Assembly: GCA_030247675.1 (NCBI GenBank)
Contig: JAOTRX010000007.1
Coordinates: forward strand, 124,001-188,000
Reading direction: 5' to 3'
Length of the DNA stretch: 64,000 bases
Source: Desulforhopalus sp.
Lineage (GTDB): Bacteria > Desulfobacterota > Desulfobulbia > Desulfobulbales > Desulfocapsaceae
The position numbers and the translations under genes were made by a program. Shown in pieces: positions 44,605-53,297 of this stretch (its first letter is position 1; every line of letters starts with the position of its first letter). Below the pieces are notes generated by a model. That model was not told where the DNA came from and did not search any database. It saw only the letters and a program-made list of their open reading frames with translations.

Positions 44605-45138
44605 TTGACTGGAGAAAATGCCCGCCGCATCCCCTGGAACCCTTGGAACGGGAAGGGGTTTACCCTCATCGAGCTGCTGGTGGTGTGTGCCTTGATCGGT
44701 CTTATGGCAGCTGTCAGCGTCCCGGCATTGCGCGATGTCTTTATGAGCGATCCCTTGAAAAAGGCGGCGCGCAAGACCATCGGTTTGGTCAATGGCCTGC
44801 GCGAATTGGCGCTCCGCAGCGGCCAACCCTTCTTCCTGTATATCAGCCCCTTGCAGAATCGGCTGTGGTTTGAGCAGGATCCCAAACCGCCGGAGGACAA
44901 TCGCGCCCAGGCGACAAACCTGCAGCTTCCCCATGGCGTGCGCATTGAGGAAATAGTGACCGCTGGCCATGACCTCTCCGCCGAGAAACAGGTGGCGGTG
45001 TGGATTACCCGCCAGGGCTTCATGCATCACACCACCATCCGTCTGGCAGATACCCAGGGCAATGCCCTGCATTTGCAATTTTTCCCCCTGGTCGATGCTG
45101 TTCAGGTGTCCGATCCGGCCGAAACAGCCGTCCCTTAA
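44605..45138 (+). CDS. gspH: Minor pseudopilin GspH
   Basis: 177 residues starting with TTG at 44605, the only usable start after the gspG stop. Processing site WNGKG/FTLIELLVVCALIGLMAAV, then a C-terminal beta-rich domain (RELALRSGQPFFLYISPLQN, VAVWITRQGFMHHTT). GspH occupies the pseudopilus tip region with GspI, J and K. Confidence 0.88.
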   Translation: MTGENARRIPWNPWNGKGFTLIELLVVCALIGLMAAVSVPALRDVFMSDPLKKAARKTIGLVNGLRELALRSGQPFFLYISPLQNRLWFEQDPKPPEDNRAQATNLQLPHGVRIEEIVTAGHDLSAEKQVAVWITRQGFMHHTTIRLADTQGNALHLQFFPLVDAVQVSDPAETAVP

Positions 45139-45148
45139 GGTCATGGGC

Positions 45149-45580
45149 ATGCAAAACGGCAAGAATCTTCTCTGGCCTGCTTTCCAAGCCTCTACGAGAA
45201 TGGGGGGATTTACCCTTCTTGAGGTGCTGATCGCCATGGCCCTCATCGCCATTGGTCTGGTGAGCCTCTTTGGCCTACAATCGTCAAGTCTGTCCCGGGC
45301 AATGGAGGCAAAGTTTAATAATATCGCGCCGCTATTAGCATCGGCAAAACTCGCCGAAGCGGAGGACGGGGAAATTTCCATGGCCGGCGAGAACGGCGAT
45401 TTTGGTGATGATTACCCCGGATATACCTGGCACATCCTCGTCGAGGATGCACAATTTCCCGAAAGAAAACCTGCCGCAATTCTGAGGGGCAGGTTGCAGC
45501 GTGTCAAGCTGACGGTTTCCCAGAACGACACGAAATTCTTCTACACCCTCACCGCCTATGTGCCGCGTAAACAGCAATAG
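45149..45580 (+). CDS. gspI: Minor pseudopilin GspI
   Basis: 143 residues from ATG 45149, eight bases after AAGG; an ATG two codons earlier is too close to it. Processing site TRMGG/FTLLEVLIAMALIAIGLVSLFG, followed by the GspI-type ALASAKLAEAE-like stretch (IAPLLASAKLAEAEDG) and WHILVEDAQFPE. Overlaps gspJ by 23 bases. Confidence 0.88.
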   Translation: MQNGKNLLWPAFQASTRMGGFTLLEVLIAMALIAIGLVSLFGLQSSSLSRAMEAKFNNIAPLLASAKLAEAEDGEISMAGENGDFGDDYPGYTWHILVEDAQFPERKPAAILRGRLQRVKLTVSQNDTKFFYTLTAYVPRKQQ

Positions 45581-46262
45581 TGTCGGGAATCCCCCCGCCG
45601 CAACAAGGCACCACCAAGGCTTTACCCTGGTGGAAGTGCTCATTGCCGTATTCATCTTCTCCTTGGTGATGGCCTCGGTATATGGCGCCTATAGGGCCAC
45701 CTTTGCCGTCGTCCACGGCTCCGAGCACGAGGTGATGCTTGCCGATCGGGGTGGATTTATCCTTTCCCGCCTCAGTGACGACCTGGACTCTTTGGTCCTC
45801 GGCAAGAATAGCTATTTACGCGGCGAAGAGCACTCTGTCAGCGGGGCGAGGAGTGACAGCATTGCCTTTCTCTCCAGTGCCCGGATTATCCTGGGCAAAT
45901 CCGACCTGCCGCAGGGCCGTTTGCTGATCATCTATACCGCCGAGCCGGATGACCGGACTGGCCTGCTGCAGCTGTACCGCACCGAGACGGAGGTCTTGCC
46001 CGGGGTCAAGCTGGGCGAGGGCCCAAGCCGAAAGCATCTGTTGGCAAGCGGCTTGAAAGAGGTCCGTTTCGTCTATCAAGATGAAGGCGGGAGCCATACA
46101 TCCCATTGGCAAAAAGGCGGAAATGACGTCGACCAGGGTCAGGAGACAGCGGTGCTTCCGGCCAGGGTCGGGGTGGAGCTGTTCTTCCCGAAAAAGGCTG
46201 CCGAAAAAAAGATGCAGATATTCAAGACCATCGTCAATATAGCGCAGCAGGATCTGCGGTGA
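45558..46262 (+). CDS. gspJ: Minor pseudopilin GspJ
   Basis: 234 residues. Processing site RHHQG/FTLVEVLIAVFIFSLVMAS, followed by the larger GspJ globular domain (LADRGGFILSRLSDDLDSLV, FLSSARIILG, VRFVYQDEGG). Forms the tip complex with GspI and GspK. Confidence 0.88.
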   Translation: MCRVNSNSVGNPPAATRHHQGFTLVEVLIAVFIFSLVMASVYGAYRATFAVVHGSEHEVMLADRGGFILSRLSDDLDSLVLGKNSYLRGEEHSVSGARSDSIAFLSSARIILGKSDLPQGRLLIIYTAEPDDRTGLLQLYRTETEVLPGVKLGEGPSRKHLLASGLKEVRFVYQDEGGSHTSHWQKGGNDVDQGQETAVLPARVGVELFFPKKAAEKKMQIFKTIVNIAQQDLR

Positions 46263-46272
46263 GCGGGCACCG

Positions 46273-47358
46273 ATGACAGGTATAAGGAGCAACGAAAAAA
46301 CGGGGCGACTCGGCACCGATGCACCGCGATGGAGTCTGCGGGACCCGTGGCGGAATCAGCGCGGCATGGCCCTGCTCATCACCATCATGGTCTTGGCCCT
46401 GATGGTTGTTATAACCATTCAGTATCACAAGACTATATGGCAAAAGTATTCGGCATCGCATACCCGGAAGGTGGCCACCCAACTCAAAACCATTGCCGGG
46501 TCCGCGGTACAGATCGGTTGCGCCCTTCTCCGGTATGATGGAACGGCTGCTACCGTGGATTCCTTTCTTGATCCCTGGGCAAGCGTCTGGGAAGATGATT
46601 TTCATGGTCTCTTTCCCACTGGGGCCATGCACCTGGAGATTATCGATTTGTCCGGGCGGCTCCAGGTCAACTCCCTGGCGGCGACCAAGGGCGGCAAGGG
46701 CACCAAGACTGCCGGTCAGGGCAGGAATGCCCAGAACGGATCCCAGGCCATCTTGCTGCGGCTCCTCCAGTCCGGCGCCTTTGCTGTTGCCGATGAAACG
46801 CAGGCACGGCAAATCGTCGATGCCCTGGTTGATTGGCTCGATACCGATGAGCGGGAATCCGACCATGGCGCCGAGAATAGCTATTACCGGTCGCTAAATC
46901 CTCCGTACAGCTGTAAAAACGGCCCAGTCGAATATATTGAGGAACTGCTGCTGGTGAGAGGCATGACCCCGCAACTGCTGTTCGGCACCGGCACGACCAA
47001 GGCCCTGGCCGACTATCTGACGGTTTTTGGCGACGATGGCAAGATCAATATCAATACCGCCCCACGGCTTTTGATCAAAAGTCTTGACCCGCTCATCGGC
47101 GAAGAAGTGCTTGATCACCTCGATGCCTATCGCCGTGATCCCAAACATGCCGAAAACCTCGGAGATCCCCAGTGGTATAAAAATATCGGCGGCTGGCCAA
47201 GTGATAGTATGCTATATGACAAGATGCTGACGACGCAGAGTGTTTTCTTTCAGGTGACCGGCGCCGGGCGTCTTGATGCAAGCGAAAAAAAGATGACCAT
47301 CGTCGTTGAACGGGTCAGTGGAGGAAGATTGAAGCTGTTATCGAAGAATGTTGATTAG
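46273..47358 (+). CDS. gspK: Pseudopilin tip protein GspK
   Basis: 361 residues. The N-terminus has NQRG/MALLITIMVLALMVVITIQ, lacking the usual Glu5, as is normal for GspK. The body carries LEIIDLSGRLQVNSLA, DALVDWLDTDERESDHGAENSYY, CKNGPVEYIEELLLVRGMTP and GDDGKININTAPRLLIKSL, the typical GspK (T2SSK) helix-hairpin-helix region. Caps the pseudopilus. Confidence 0.92.
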   Translation: MTGIRSNEKTGRLGTDAPRWSLRDPWRNQRGMALLITIMVLALMVVITIQYHKTIWQKYSASHTRKVATQLKTIAGSAVQIGCALLRYDGTAATVDSFLDPWASVWEDDFHGLFPTGAMHLEIIDLSGRLQVNSLAATKGGKGTKTAGQGRNAQNGSQAILLRLLQSGAFAVADETQARQIVDALVDWLDTDERESDHGAENSYYRSLNPPYSCKNGPVEYIEELLLVRGMTPQLLFGTGTTKALADYLTVFGDDGKININTAPRLLIKSLDPLIGEEVLDHLDAYRRDPKHAENLGDPQWYKNIGGWPSDSMLYDKMLTTQSVFFQVTGAGRLDASEKKMTIVVERVSGGRLKLLSKNVD

Positions 47359-47363
47359 GCTGT

Positions 47364-48779
47364 ATGGGAGAAGCATTGCTTTGTCTTGATATCCATGAGG
47401 AGATGGTTGTCGCCGTCGCCATAGAACACAGGGCTGGAATTGCTCGGATCCTTGGCTGTGTCGAGGCCGATACCGTCCGGCAATCCTTCACCGCGGCCAT
47501 GGACCAGGTGAAACTGCAACTGGGCAATATACCGGGGAAATGCTCCATAACCCTTGGCGCCGAGCTGTTTTCTTTTCGCAACCTCTCCCTACCCTTTACC
47601 GATAAAAAGAAGATCGACCAGATCCTCCCCATGGAACTGGCCGAGCAGACCCTGGCAGAAATCGACGATCTGGTTTTCGACTATATGGTGGCGAAAACCG
47701 GGGCGCAGGGGGCGGAAATTGTCGCGGCGATGCTTGACCGGGCTGGTCTCGCCGAGCGCCTGGCCGTTTTGCGGGCGGCCGGGCTTGAGCCTGACAGCAT
47801 CGGGGTCAGCGGCCTGGGGCTTGTTGCCAATCTACTTGGTTCAGGCGAGGAGAGTTTTGTGTTTCTCGATATAGACCGCTCCTGGGCAACACTTTTTCTG
47901 GTGCGGCAAGGCCGGTTGGCGGCCATCAGATCCCATAGCAGAGAAAGGAGAGAAGGCGGGCAAGATGCTACCGATGCGGAACTTAACCTTTTCATCAAGC
48001 AGACCCTGCTAGGTTGCCGCATGCCCGAATTGCGCCGGCCCGGATGTGTGGTGTATCACAATGGTATTCTTCCGTATTTGCCGGTTCTTGGCGATTTTGT
48101 GGTGAAAAATTATCCGGCGGACCGCCATGCCCTGTCGCAGAGAAATTACCCGACCCCCGGGACCTGCCGCCCGGAACGTCAGGCGCGAGCAGCTGCCGCT
48201 GGTCTTTTTCCGGATACTAAAAACGGTTTTAACTTCTGTAAGGGAGAGTTTCGCAGGGGAAAAACCTTTGGCGATTACCGGCGCCGACTTCTGGTGTTCG
48301 GGGTTCCTGTTCTCCTTGTCCTTATTGCTATCGGCATTTACTACCGTCAGGATTACCGGGCCCTTGCTCGTCAACAGGAGGTCTTGAAACAGCAGATAGC
48401 CGAGGTGTTCACCAGGACAGTACCGGCGGCGACGCGGATAGTGCATCCCGTTCAGCAGCTGCAGGTGGCCATCAACGAGATCAAAGCAACATTTCGACCG
48501 GGGGGAATTTCCACGGAGAGATTATCAGTGGTCGACTTGCTGGCTGAGATTTCCGCCCGTATCCCCATTGCCAGCAAGGTAAAGGTGGTTCGGCTGGTGG
48601 CCGATGCCGAGACCCTGCAGGTGAAAGCGGTTACCGGCGATTTCAATACGGTTGATGTTGTTCAGAAGGAGCTGAAGAAATCACCGATTTTTAAAGAGGC
48701 GATCATCAGTTCGGCAAGTCAGAACCCGCAGGGCGATGCGGTGAGTTTTGAATTGAAACTGGTACTGGCCGGGAAATAG
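47364..48779 (+). CDS. gspL: Type II secretion protein GspL (PilM-like fused to PilN-like region)
   Basis: 471 residues. Residues 1-~300 have an actin-like fold (LCLDIHEEMVVAVAIEHRAG, SFRNLSLPFTDKKKIDQILP, FVFLDIDRSWATLFLV). A transmembrane helix at ~315-330 (LLVFGVPVLLVLIAIGIYY) leads to a periplasmic ferredoxin-like part (ISARIPIASKVKVVRLVADA). It links cytoplasmic GspE to GspM in the inner membrane. Confidence 0.85.
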   Translation: MGEALLCLDIHEEMVVAVAIEHRAGIARILGCVEADTVRQSFTAAMDQVKLQLGNIPGKCSITLGAELFSFRNLSLPFTDKKKIDQILPMELAEQTLAEIDDLVFDYMVAKTGAQGAEIVAAMLDRAGLAERLAVLRAAGLEPDSIGVSGLGLVANLLGSGEESFVFLDIDRSWATLFLVRQGRLAAIRSHSRERREGGQDATDAELNLFIKQTLLGCRMPELRRPGCVVYHNGILPYLPVLGDFVVKNYPADRHALSQRNYPTPGTCRPERQARAAAAGLFPDTKNGFNFCKGEFRRGKTFGDYRRRLLVFGVPVLLVLIAIGIYYRQDYRALARQQEVLKQQIAEVFTRTVPAATRIVHPVQQLQVAINEIKATFRPGGISTERLSVVDLLAEISARIPIASKVKVVRLVADAETLQVKAVTGDFNTVDVVQKELKKSPIFKEAIISSASQNPQGDAVSFELKLVLAGK

Positions 48780-48782
48780 CCC

Positions 48783-49370
48783 ATGTTTGATTCGTTTAAT
48801 AAAATTGATCTGATGAAGATCAGGAAGATCTCCGGTATCGATAGTCTCTCGGTCCGGGAAAGGTGGGTGCTTTTTGCCGGACTGGGTTTTATCCTCTGTT
48901 TTCTTGCCTTTCAGCTGGTTGTGGCGCCTTTTTTTGAGGCCAGGGCTAATCTCCAGCAGGCTGTTGAACGCAAAAAACAGGAGCTGGTAAAAATTACCGA
49001 ACTGCAGCAGGAATACCGAACTCTCAGAAAGGCAGAGGGCGATGTGAAGGCCAGGATTGCTGCACGTGAACCGGGCTTTGCTCTCTTTACCTTTATTGAC
49101 AGGCAGGCGGAAAAGGCCAGGGTCAAAAAGCAGATCAGCTATATTAAGCCGTCAACTTCATCGGGAGAAGCCGGCCAGGCACTTCCGGAAACCGGCGCCG
49201 AACTGAAATTGCAGCAAATCACCTTGGAGGCCCTGGTCAATTTCCTTCTCCTTGTTGAATCGGAAAAGGATGTGGTCTTTATCAGGCGGATTTCCATCCA
49301 GGAAAACGGCAACGGCCAGGGCTATCTGGATGCGGTTCTGCAAATCGTCACCTTTCTGAAAGCGTCATGA
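48783..49370 (+). CDS. gspM: Type II secretion protein GspM
   Basis: 195 residues. Short cytoplasmic N-terminus, one helix (WVLFAGLGFILCFLAFQLVV), a coiled-coil stretch (EARANLQQAVERKKQELVKI) and a small C-terminal periplasmic domain (ITLEALVNFLLLVESEKDVV). Pairs with GspL. The stop overlaps gspN by four bases. Confidence 0.85.
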   Translation: MFDSFNKIDLMKIRKISGIDSLSVRERWVLFAGLGFILCFLAFQLVVAPFFEARANLQQAVERKKQELVKITELQQEYRTLRKAEGDVKARIAAREPGFALFTFIDRQAEKARVKKQISYIKPSTSSGEAGQALPETGAELKLQQITLEALVNFLLLVESEKDVVFIRRISIQENGNGQGYLDAVLQIVTFLKAS

Positions 49371-50260
49371 ACAAGGTGTCCACCCATTCTGTATGGCGTA
49401 TTGCCGGATACCTGGCTTATGGCCTGGTGCTGTTCGTTCTGTTGCTGTTTGCGCGGTTTCCGGCCGACAAATTTAAACAGTACTGTGAAAATCGCCTTGG
49501 CGGCTTGGTGTCCGACACTGCCTGTACCATTGATCGAATTGAGTACCGCATGCCCTTCACCATGATTTTCACGGGGATACATGTACGGAGTGTCACCGAA
49601 TCCCGAGCCTCGGGCCTGACTGTTGACCGCCTGGCGATTTCTCTGGATTCGTTAAGGTCCCCTGAGGCAATAACCCTTGCTGGAGACTTGTATGGCGGGC
49701 AGATGTCCGCCCGTCTGGCCGCGGGTGATTTGTTTTCGGGGAAAATCGTCATGAACGATATCCGCCTTAGAGATCTCAATGCGGCGGCCCTGCAAAAGGA
49801 TCTCGGTCCTGTTGATCGGAAAATCAACGGGACACTCAGTGTTAGCGGCAGATATCAGGCCGCTGTTGCCGATTTCACCGGGGGCATCGGTGAGGGGCGG
49901 GTGGAGATGGCGGCGGGGACCGTGGCACTACTGCAACCGGTGCTGTCGCTGAGTCAGATCGATTTTTCCCATCTGAGCGGAAATATCAGCTATGAAAAAA
50001 ACAGGCTGACAGTCAAGGATGGTGTACTAAAAGGTTCCGATCTGGCAGGAGATTTTTTCGGAGAGATAATTTTGGCAAAAAGGTCTTCCCAGAGCGAATT
50101 GCAGATGGGCGGCCGGCTTGTTGCGCAAGCGGCATTTTTGCAGGCCCATCCCCAGGAAGAGAAGATGCTGCAGGCAGTCATGAAACGTTATAACATGACG
50201 GCTCTGCCTTTCAGGGTTGGCGGTACCCTGGATACCCCCATATTCAGGCTCGGTAACTGA
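49367..50260 (+). CDS. gspN: Type II secretion protein GspN
   Basis: 297 residues. An N-terminal helix (IAGYLAYGLVLFVLLLFARFP) anchors a periplasmic domain of the AsmA-like/GspN kind: FKQYCENRLGGLVSDTACTI, MPFTMIFTGIHVRSVT, LYGGQMSARLAAGDLFSGKI, LSQIDFSHLSGNISYEKNRL and ending FRVGGTLDTPIFRLG. GspN is not universal in T2SS and is typical of deltaproteobacterial and some gammaproteobacterial operons. Confidence 0.85.
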   Translation: MNKVSTHSVWRIAGYLAYGLVLFVLLLFARFPADKFKQYCENRLGGLVSDTACTIDRIEYRMPFTMIFTGIHVRSVTESRASGLTVDRLAISLDSLRSPEAITLAGDLYGGQMSARLAAGDLFSGKIVMNDIRLRDLNAAALQKDLGPVDRKINGTLSVSGRYQAAVADFTGGIGEGRVEMAAGTVALLQPVLSLSQIDFSHLSGNISYEKNRLTVKDGVLKGSDLAGDFFGEIILAKRSSQSELQMGGRLVAQAAFLQAHPQEEKMLQAVMKRYNMTALPFRVGGTLDTPIFRLGN

Positions 50261-50267
50261 CTTGGCC

Positions 50268-50984
50268 ATGGCGACTCGAATGCACGCGATAGTTACACTC
50301 CTTGTCATAACCCTGTGCTGCATCGGCATTGTCGAAGGCGGCTATAGGGGGCTCGAATATCTCATGGCAAGGGCGACAGCGCAGCCGGCAAATGTCCCGG
50401 CCAGAGCCGGTGCGGCAAACATGGCGGGCCAGGCAGGGACTGGCAAAAAACACGATCACCGGATTATCCTTGCCCGCAACCTCTTTGGGGCCATACCCGG
50501 AAATGGCGCTGGCGGGCTTGCTACTGAGGCCCCTGATACCCTTGCGGCAAGCGGTCTTGGAATTGTTCTCATGGGCACAATAGGTGACCACGAGGGTGGC
50601 GACCGGGCGATCATCCTCGACCAAAAGACCGGCAAGCAGCAGATCTACCGGCAGGGTGATACGCTCCAGGGAAAGTCCGTTAGAGAGATCCGGCGCGGTA
50701 AGGTCATTTTGACCGCCAATGGCCGCGACGAGGTACTTGATATTAGCGAGGCGGCAAAACTGCGATCGATAGCAAATGCGGCCAAGGCTGCCGTGCTGCC
50801 TTCCAAGTCGCAAGGTCTCAATGAGGGTGAGGTGGCGGTAGAAAATCCTGCCGGGGATGAGGGGCAAGTCGTCGATTTACAAAAACAACCCCACTCCGAG
50901 GGGACTGTGGTGACCGGTCAATCCGGCAAAAGAATCATTCGTCCGGTAATTATCAGGCCGCAACGGCCTTCGGAAAAAGATTGA
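50268..50984 (+). CDS. gspC: Type II secretion protein GspC
   Basis: 238 residues from ATG 50268. N-terminal transmembrane helix (IVTLLVITLCCIGIVEGGY), then the HR domain (ILARNLFGAIPGN, LGIVLMGTIGDHEGGDRAII, QIYRQGDTLQGKSVREIRRG, GRDEVLDISEA). The C-terminal PDZ domain of classical GspC is missing; the protein ends in a charged tail (RPVIIRPQRPSEKD). It links the inner-membrane platform to the secretin, and here sits directly before gspD. Confidence 0.83.
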   Translation: MATRMHAIVTLLVITLCCIGIVEGGYRGLEYLMARATAQPANVPARAGAANMAGQAGTGKKHDHRIILARNLFGAIPGNGAGGLATEAPDTLAASGLGIVLMGTIGDHEGGDRAIILDQKTGKQQIYRQGDTLQGKSVREIRRGKVILTANGRDEVLDISEAAKLRSIANAAKAAVLPSKSQGLNEGEVAVENPAGDEGQVVDLQKQPHSEGTVVTGQSGKRIIRPVIIRPQRPSEKD

Positions 50985-51038
50985 TAACACATTTTCAGAT
51001 ATTTCTGACGTTTAATAGAGCGGAAGGGCAGTGAAGAT

Positions 51039-53297
51039 ATGAGCAGGTTGCAAGGAATTTTCATCGGCATGATCACCATTGGCCTTGGCCTTGGGGGAAC
51101 CAACACTCCCTTTGCCGAGGATCTTCCCCGGCCGCTTTCGGCAAGTGTCCTGGAAAAGGACAGAAACCAGGACACAGCCAAGGGCAGGTCGATAGTTATT
51201 GACTTCGATAACGTCGATATCCACATCTTTATTAAATATATAAGTGAGATAAGCGGCAAAAACTTCGTTGTCGACAAGGCTGTGCAGGGCAACGTGACGA
51301 TCATTTCGCCCACCAGGATCTCGGTCCAGGAGGCCTATAAGGTATTCGAATCGGTTCTTGAGGTGCACGGTTTTACCGCGGTGGAGACCGGGTCAATTAC
51401 CAAGATTCTGCCCTCGGCAAGGGCACGATCGCAGAATGTTGAGATGCTGCAAGCCGGTTTGTCGTCCAGCCCCGGCGACAAGGTAGTGACCCAGCTGGTA
51501 CCGCTGAAACACAGTTCTCCCGAGGACTTGAAGAAAATCCTCACCCCCCTCGTTTCGCAAAGCTCCGTTATCATCTCCCACGGACCATCGGGGATGTTGA
51601 TTATCACCGAGACCCTGTCAAATATCCAAAAGCTGCTGGGCATAATCGAGGCCCTGGACATCCAGTCGCGGGAGGATGAGGTCGCGGTAATCCCTTTGAA
51701 AAACGGTTCGGCCGAGGCGCTTGGCAAGATCTTTACCACCATCTACCAGCGGGATGGGATGCAGAAAAAGGCCGGAGAAGAGGGCCTTGCCACCGGCACC
51801 ATCAAGGTGGTCCCCTATGACCGGGTGAACGGCCTGATCGTTATGGCGAGTGCCAGGGATATGGCGCGGATTCGCAGCCTTATCGCCACCCTTGATAAAG
51901 AGGTCGCCCGGCCGGAAGGCAATATCCATGTGTATTATTTACAGAATGCCACCGCGGTTGAACTGGCGAAGGTGCTCGGCACCCTGCCGGAAAAGCAGGG
52001 GGGTGACGATCCGGGCAAGACCAAGGCCGCGGCCATCTCCAAAGATGTGCGGATCCTCGCCGACGAGGAAACCAACTCCCTGGTTATCACCGCCGCTAAA
52101 GATGAATACGCGGTACTCGAAGATGTCATCAAAAAACTCGATATCCCGAGGCGCATGGTGTATCTGGAGGCCCTTATCCTTGAAGTCGACGCCGACAAAT
52201 CCTTCGATGTCGGGGTGCAGTGGGCGGCGGGTGGGACCTTCTCCGCCGATACCGGGGCTCTGGTCGGCGGATTTGCCGGAGAGGCAGGCTATGATATGCT
52301 CGGCGGGATCAACAGCGAGGAGCCGAAGTTGCCGGCAGGCTTTTCCTTAGGGGTGTTGAAGCAGGGAATCAGGATCGGCAATGTCACCTTCCCAAATATC
52401 GCTGCCATCCTTCGCGCCTATAAGACGGATACTGACATCAATATCATTTCCACCCCGCAGATCCTTACCACCGACAACAAAAAGGCCGAGATCTCGGTTG
52501 GTGAAAATGTGCCATATATCACCAGCCGCAACACCACCGCCAGTGAGCAGGATTACACCCAGTACGAATATAAGGATGTGGCGACGAAACTGTCGATCAT
52601 CCCCCATATCAACCAGGCGGGCAGTCTGCGTCTGGAGATTGCCACAGAGGTGGTGCGGATCAAGGAAAACAACGCCGACACCCCGACGACCTATAAGCGA
52701 ACGGCAAACACCACGGTGGTCTTGAACGATAAGGATACGGTGGTCATCGGCGGCATTATCGGCCATGATTCCACAGAAAACGAATGGAAGATCCCGGTTC
52801 TTGGCGATATCCCGGTCCTTGGCTGGCTGTTTAAAACCCACAGCACGACCAACGCCAAGACCAATATGTTTATCTTTATCACGCCACGGATAGTCCGCAA
52901 TCCCAGCGAGTTGGCGGCAGTGACTGCCGCAAAGCAGGAGGTAATGGGTGGGGCGATGACCGATGCCTCCCAAAAAGACAAGGCGCAACAGATCAACCAG
53001 CTGCTGGCCGAGGCCTATGAAAACTTGCAGGCTGGCAAGCTGGAGGAGGCAAAAGGATTGTTGCAGAAGGTGCTGGATATCGACCCGCAAAACCCCTTTG
53101 CCCTGATGAACATGGCGGTCATTTCTGAAAAAGAGGGCAAGACGCAACAGGCTCTCGCCCTGTACCGGGCGGTCATTGCCCAGGGTTCGGCGGCGGTTGC
53201 CGGTACGTCGAGCGACTCCGGCAAGAGGGGTGCAAGCCTTTTGGAGATAGCCCGGGAAGGTATCGAACGTCTTGAAAAGAATGGGGTTTCCCAGTGA
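51039..53297 (+). CDS. gspD: Type II secretion secretin GspD with C-terminal TPR-like extension
   Basis: 752 residues with a signal peptide (GIFIGMITIGLGLGG). N0-N3 domains are visible: IDFDNVDIHIFIKYISEISG, VVTQLVPLKHSSPEDLKKIL, DEVAVIPLKNGSAEALGKIF and the NIHVYYLQNATAVELAKVLG repeat. The secretin core shows VYLEALILEVDADKSFDVGV, TDINIISTPQILTTDNKKAE, VGENVPYITS and TVVIGGIIGHDSTENEWKIP with LGWLFKT. Residues after ~650 form a helical TPR-like tail (AYENLQAGKLEEAKGLLQKV), unusual in GspD, which could take the place of a pilotin-binding S-domain. Confidence 0.95.
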   Translation: MSRLQGIFIGMITIGLGLGGTNTPFAEDLPRPLSASVLEKDRNQDTAKGRSIVIDFDNVDIHIFIKYISEISGKNFVVDKAVQGNVTIISPTRISVQEAYKVFESVLEVHGFTAVETGSITKILPSARARSQNVEMLQAGLSSSPGDKVVTQLVPLKHSSPEDLKKILTPLVSQSSVIISHGPSGMLIITETLSNIQKLLGIIEALDIQSREDEVAVIPLKNGSAEALGKIFTTIYQRDGMQKKAGEEGLATGTIKVVPYDRVNGLIVMASARDMARIRSLIATLDKEVARPEGNIHVYYLQNATAVELAKVLGTLPEKQGGDDPGKTKAAAISKDVRILADEETNSLVITAAKDEYAVLEDVIKKLDIPRRMVYLEALILEVDADKSFDVGVQWAAGGTFSADTGALVGGFAGEAGYDMLGGINSEEPKLPAGFSLGVLKQGIRIGNVTFPNIAAILRAYKTDTDINIISTPQILTTDNKKAEISVGENVPYITSRNTTASEQDYTQYEYKDVATKLSIIPHINQAGSLRLEIATEVVRIKENNADTPTTYKRTANTTVVLNDKDTVVIGGIIGHDSTENEWKIPVLGDIPVLGWLFKTHSTTNAKTNMFIFITPRIVRNPSELAAVTAAKQEVMGGAMTDASQKDKAQQINQLLAEAYENLQAGKLEEAKGLLQKVLDIDPQNPFALMNMAVISEKEGKTQQALALYRAVIAQGSAAVAGTSSDSGKRGASLLEIAREGIERLEKNGVSQ

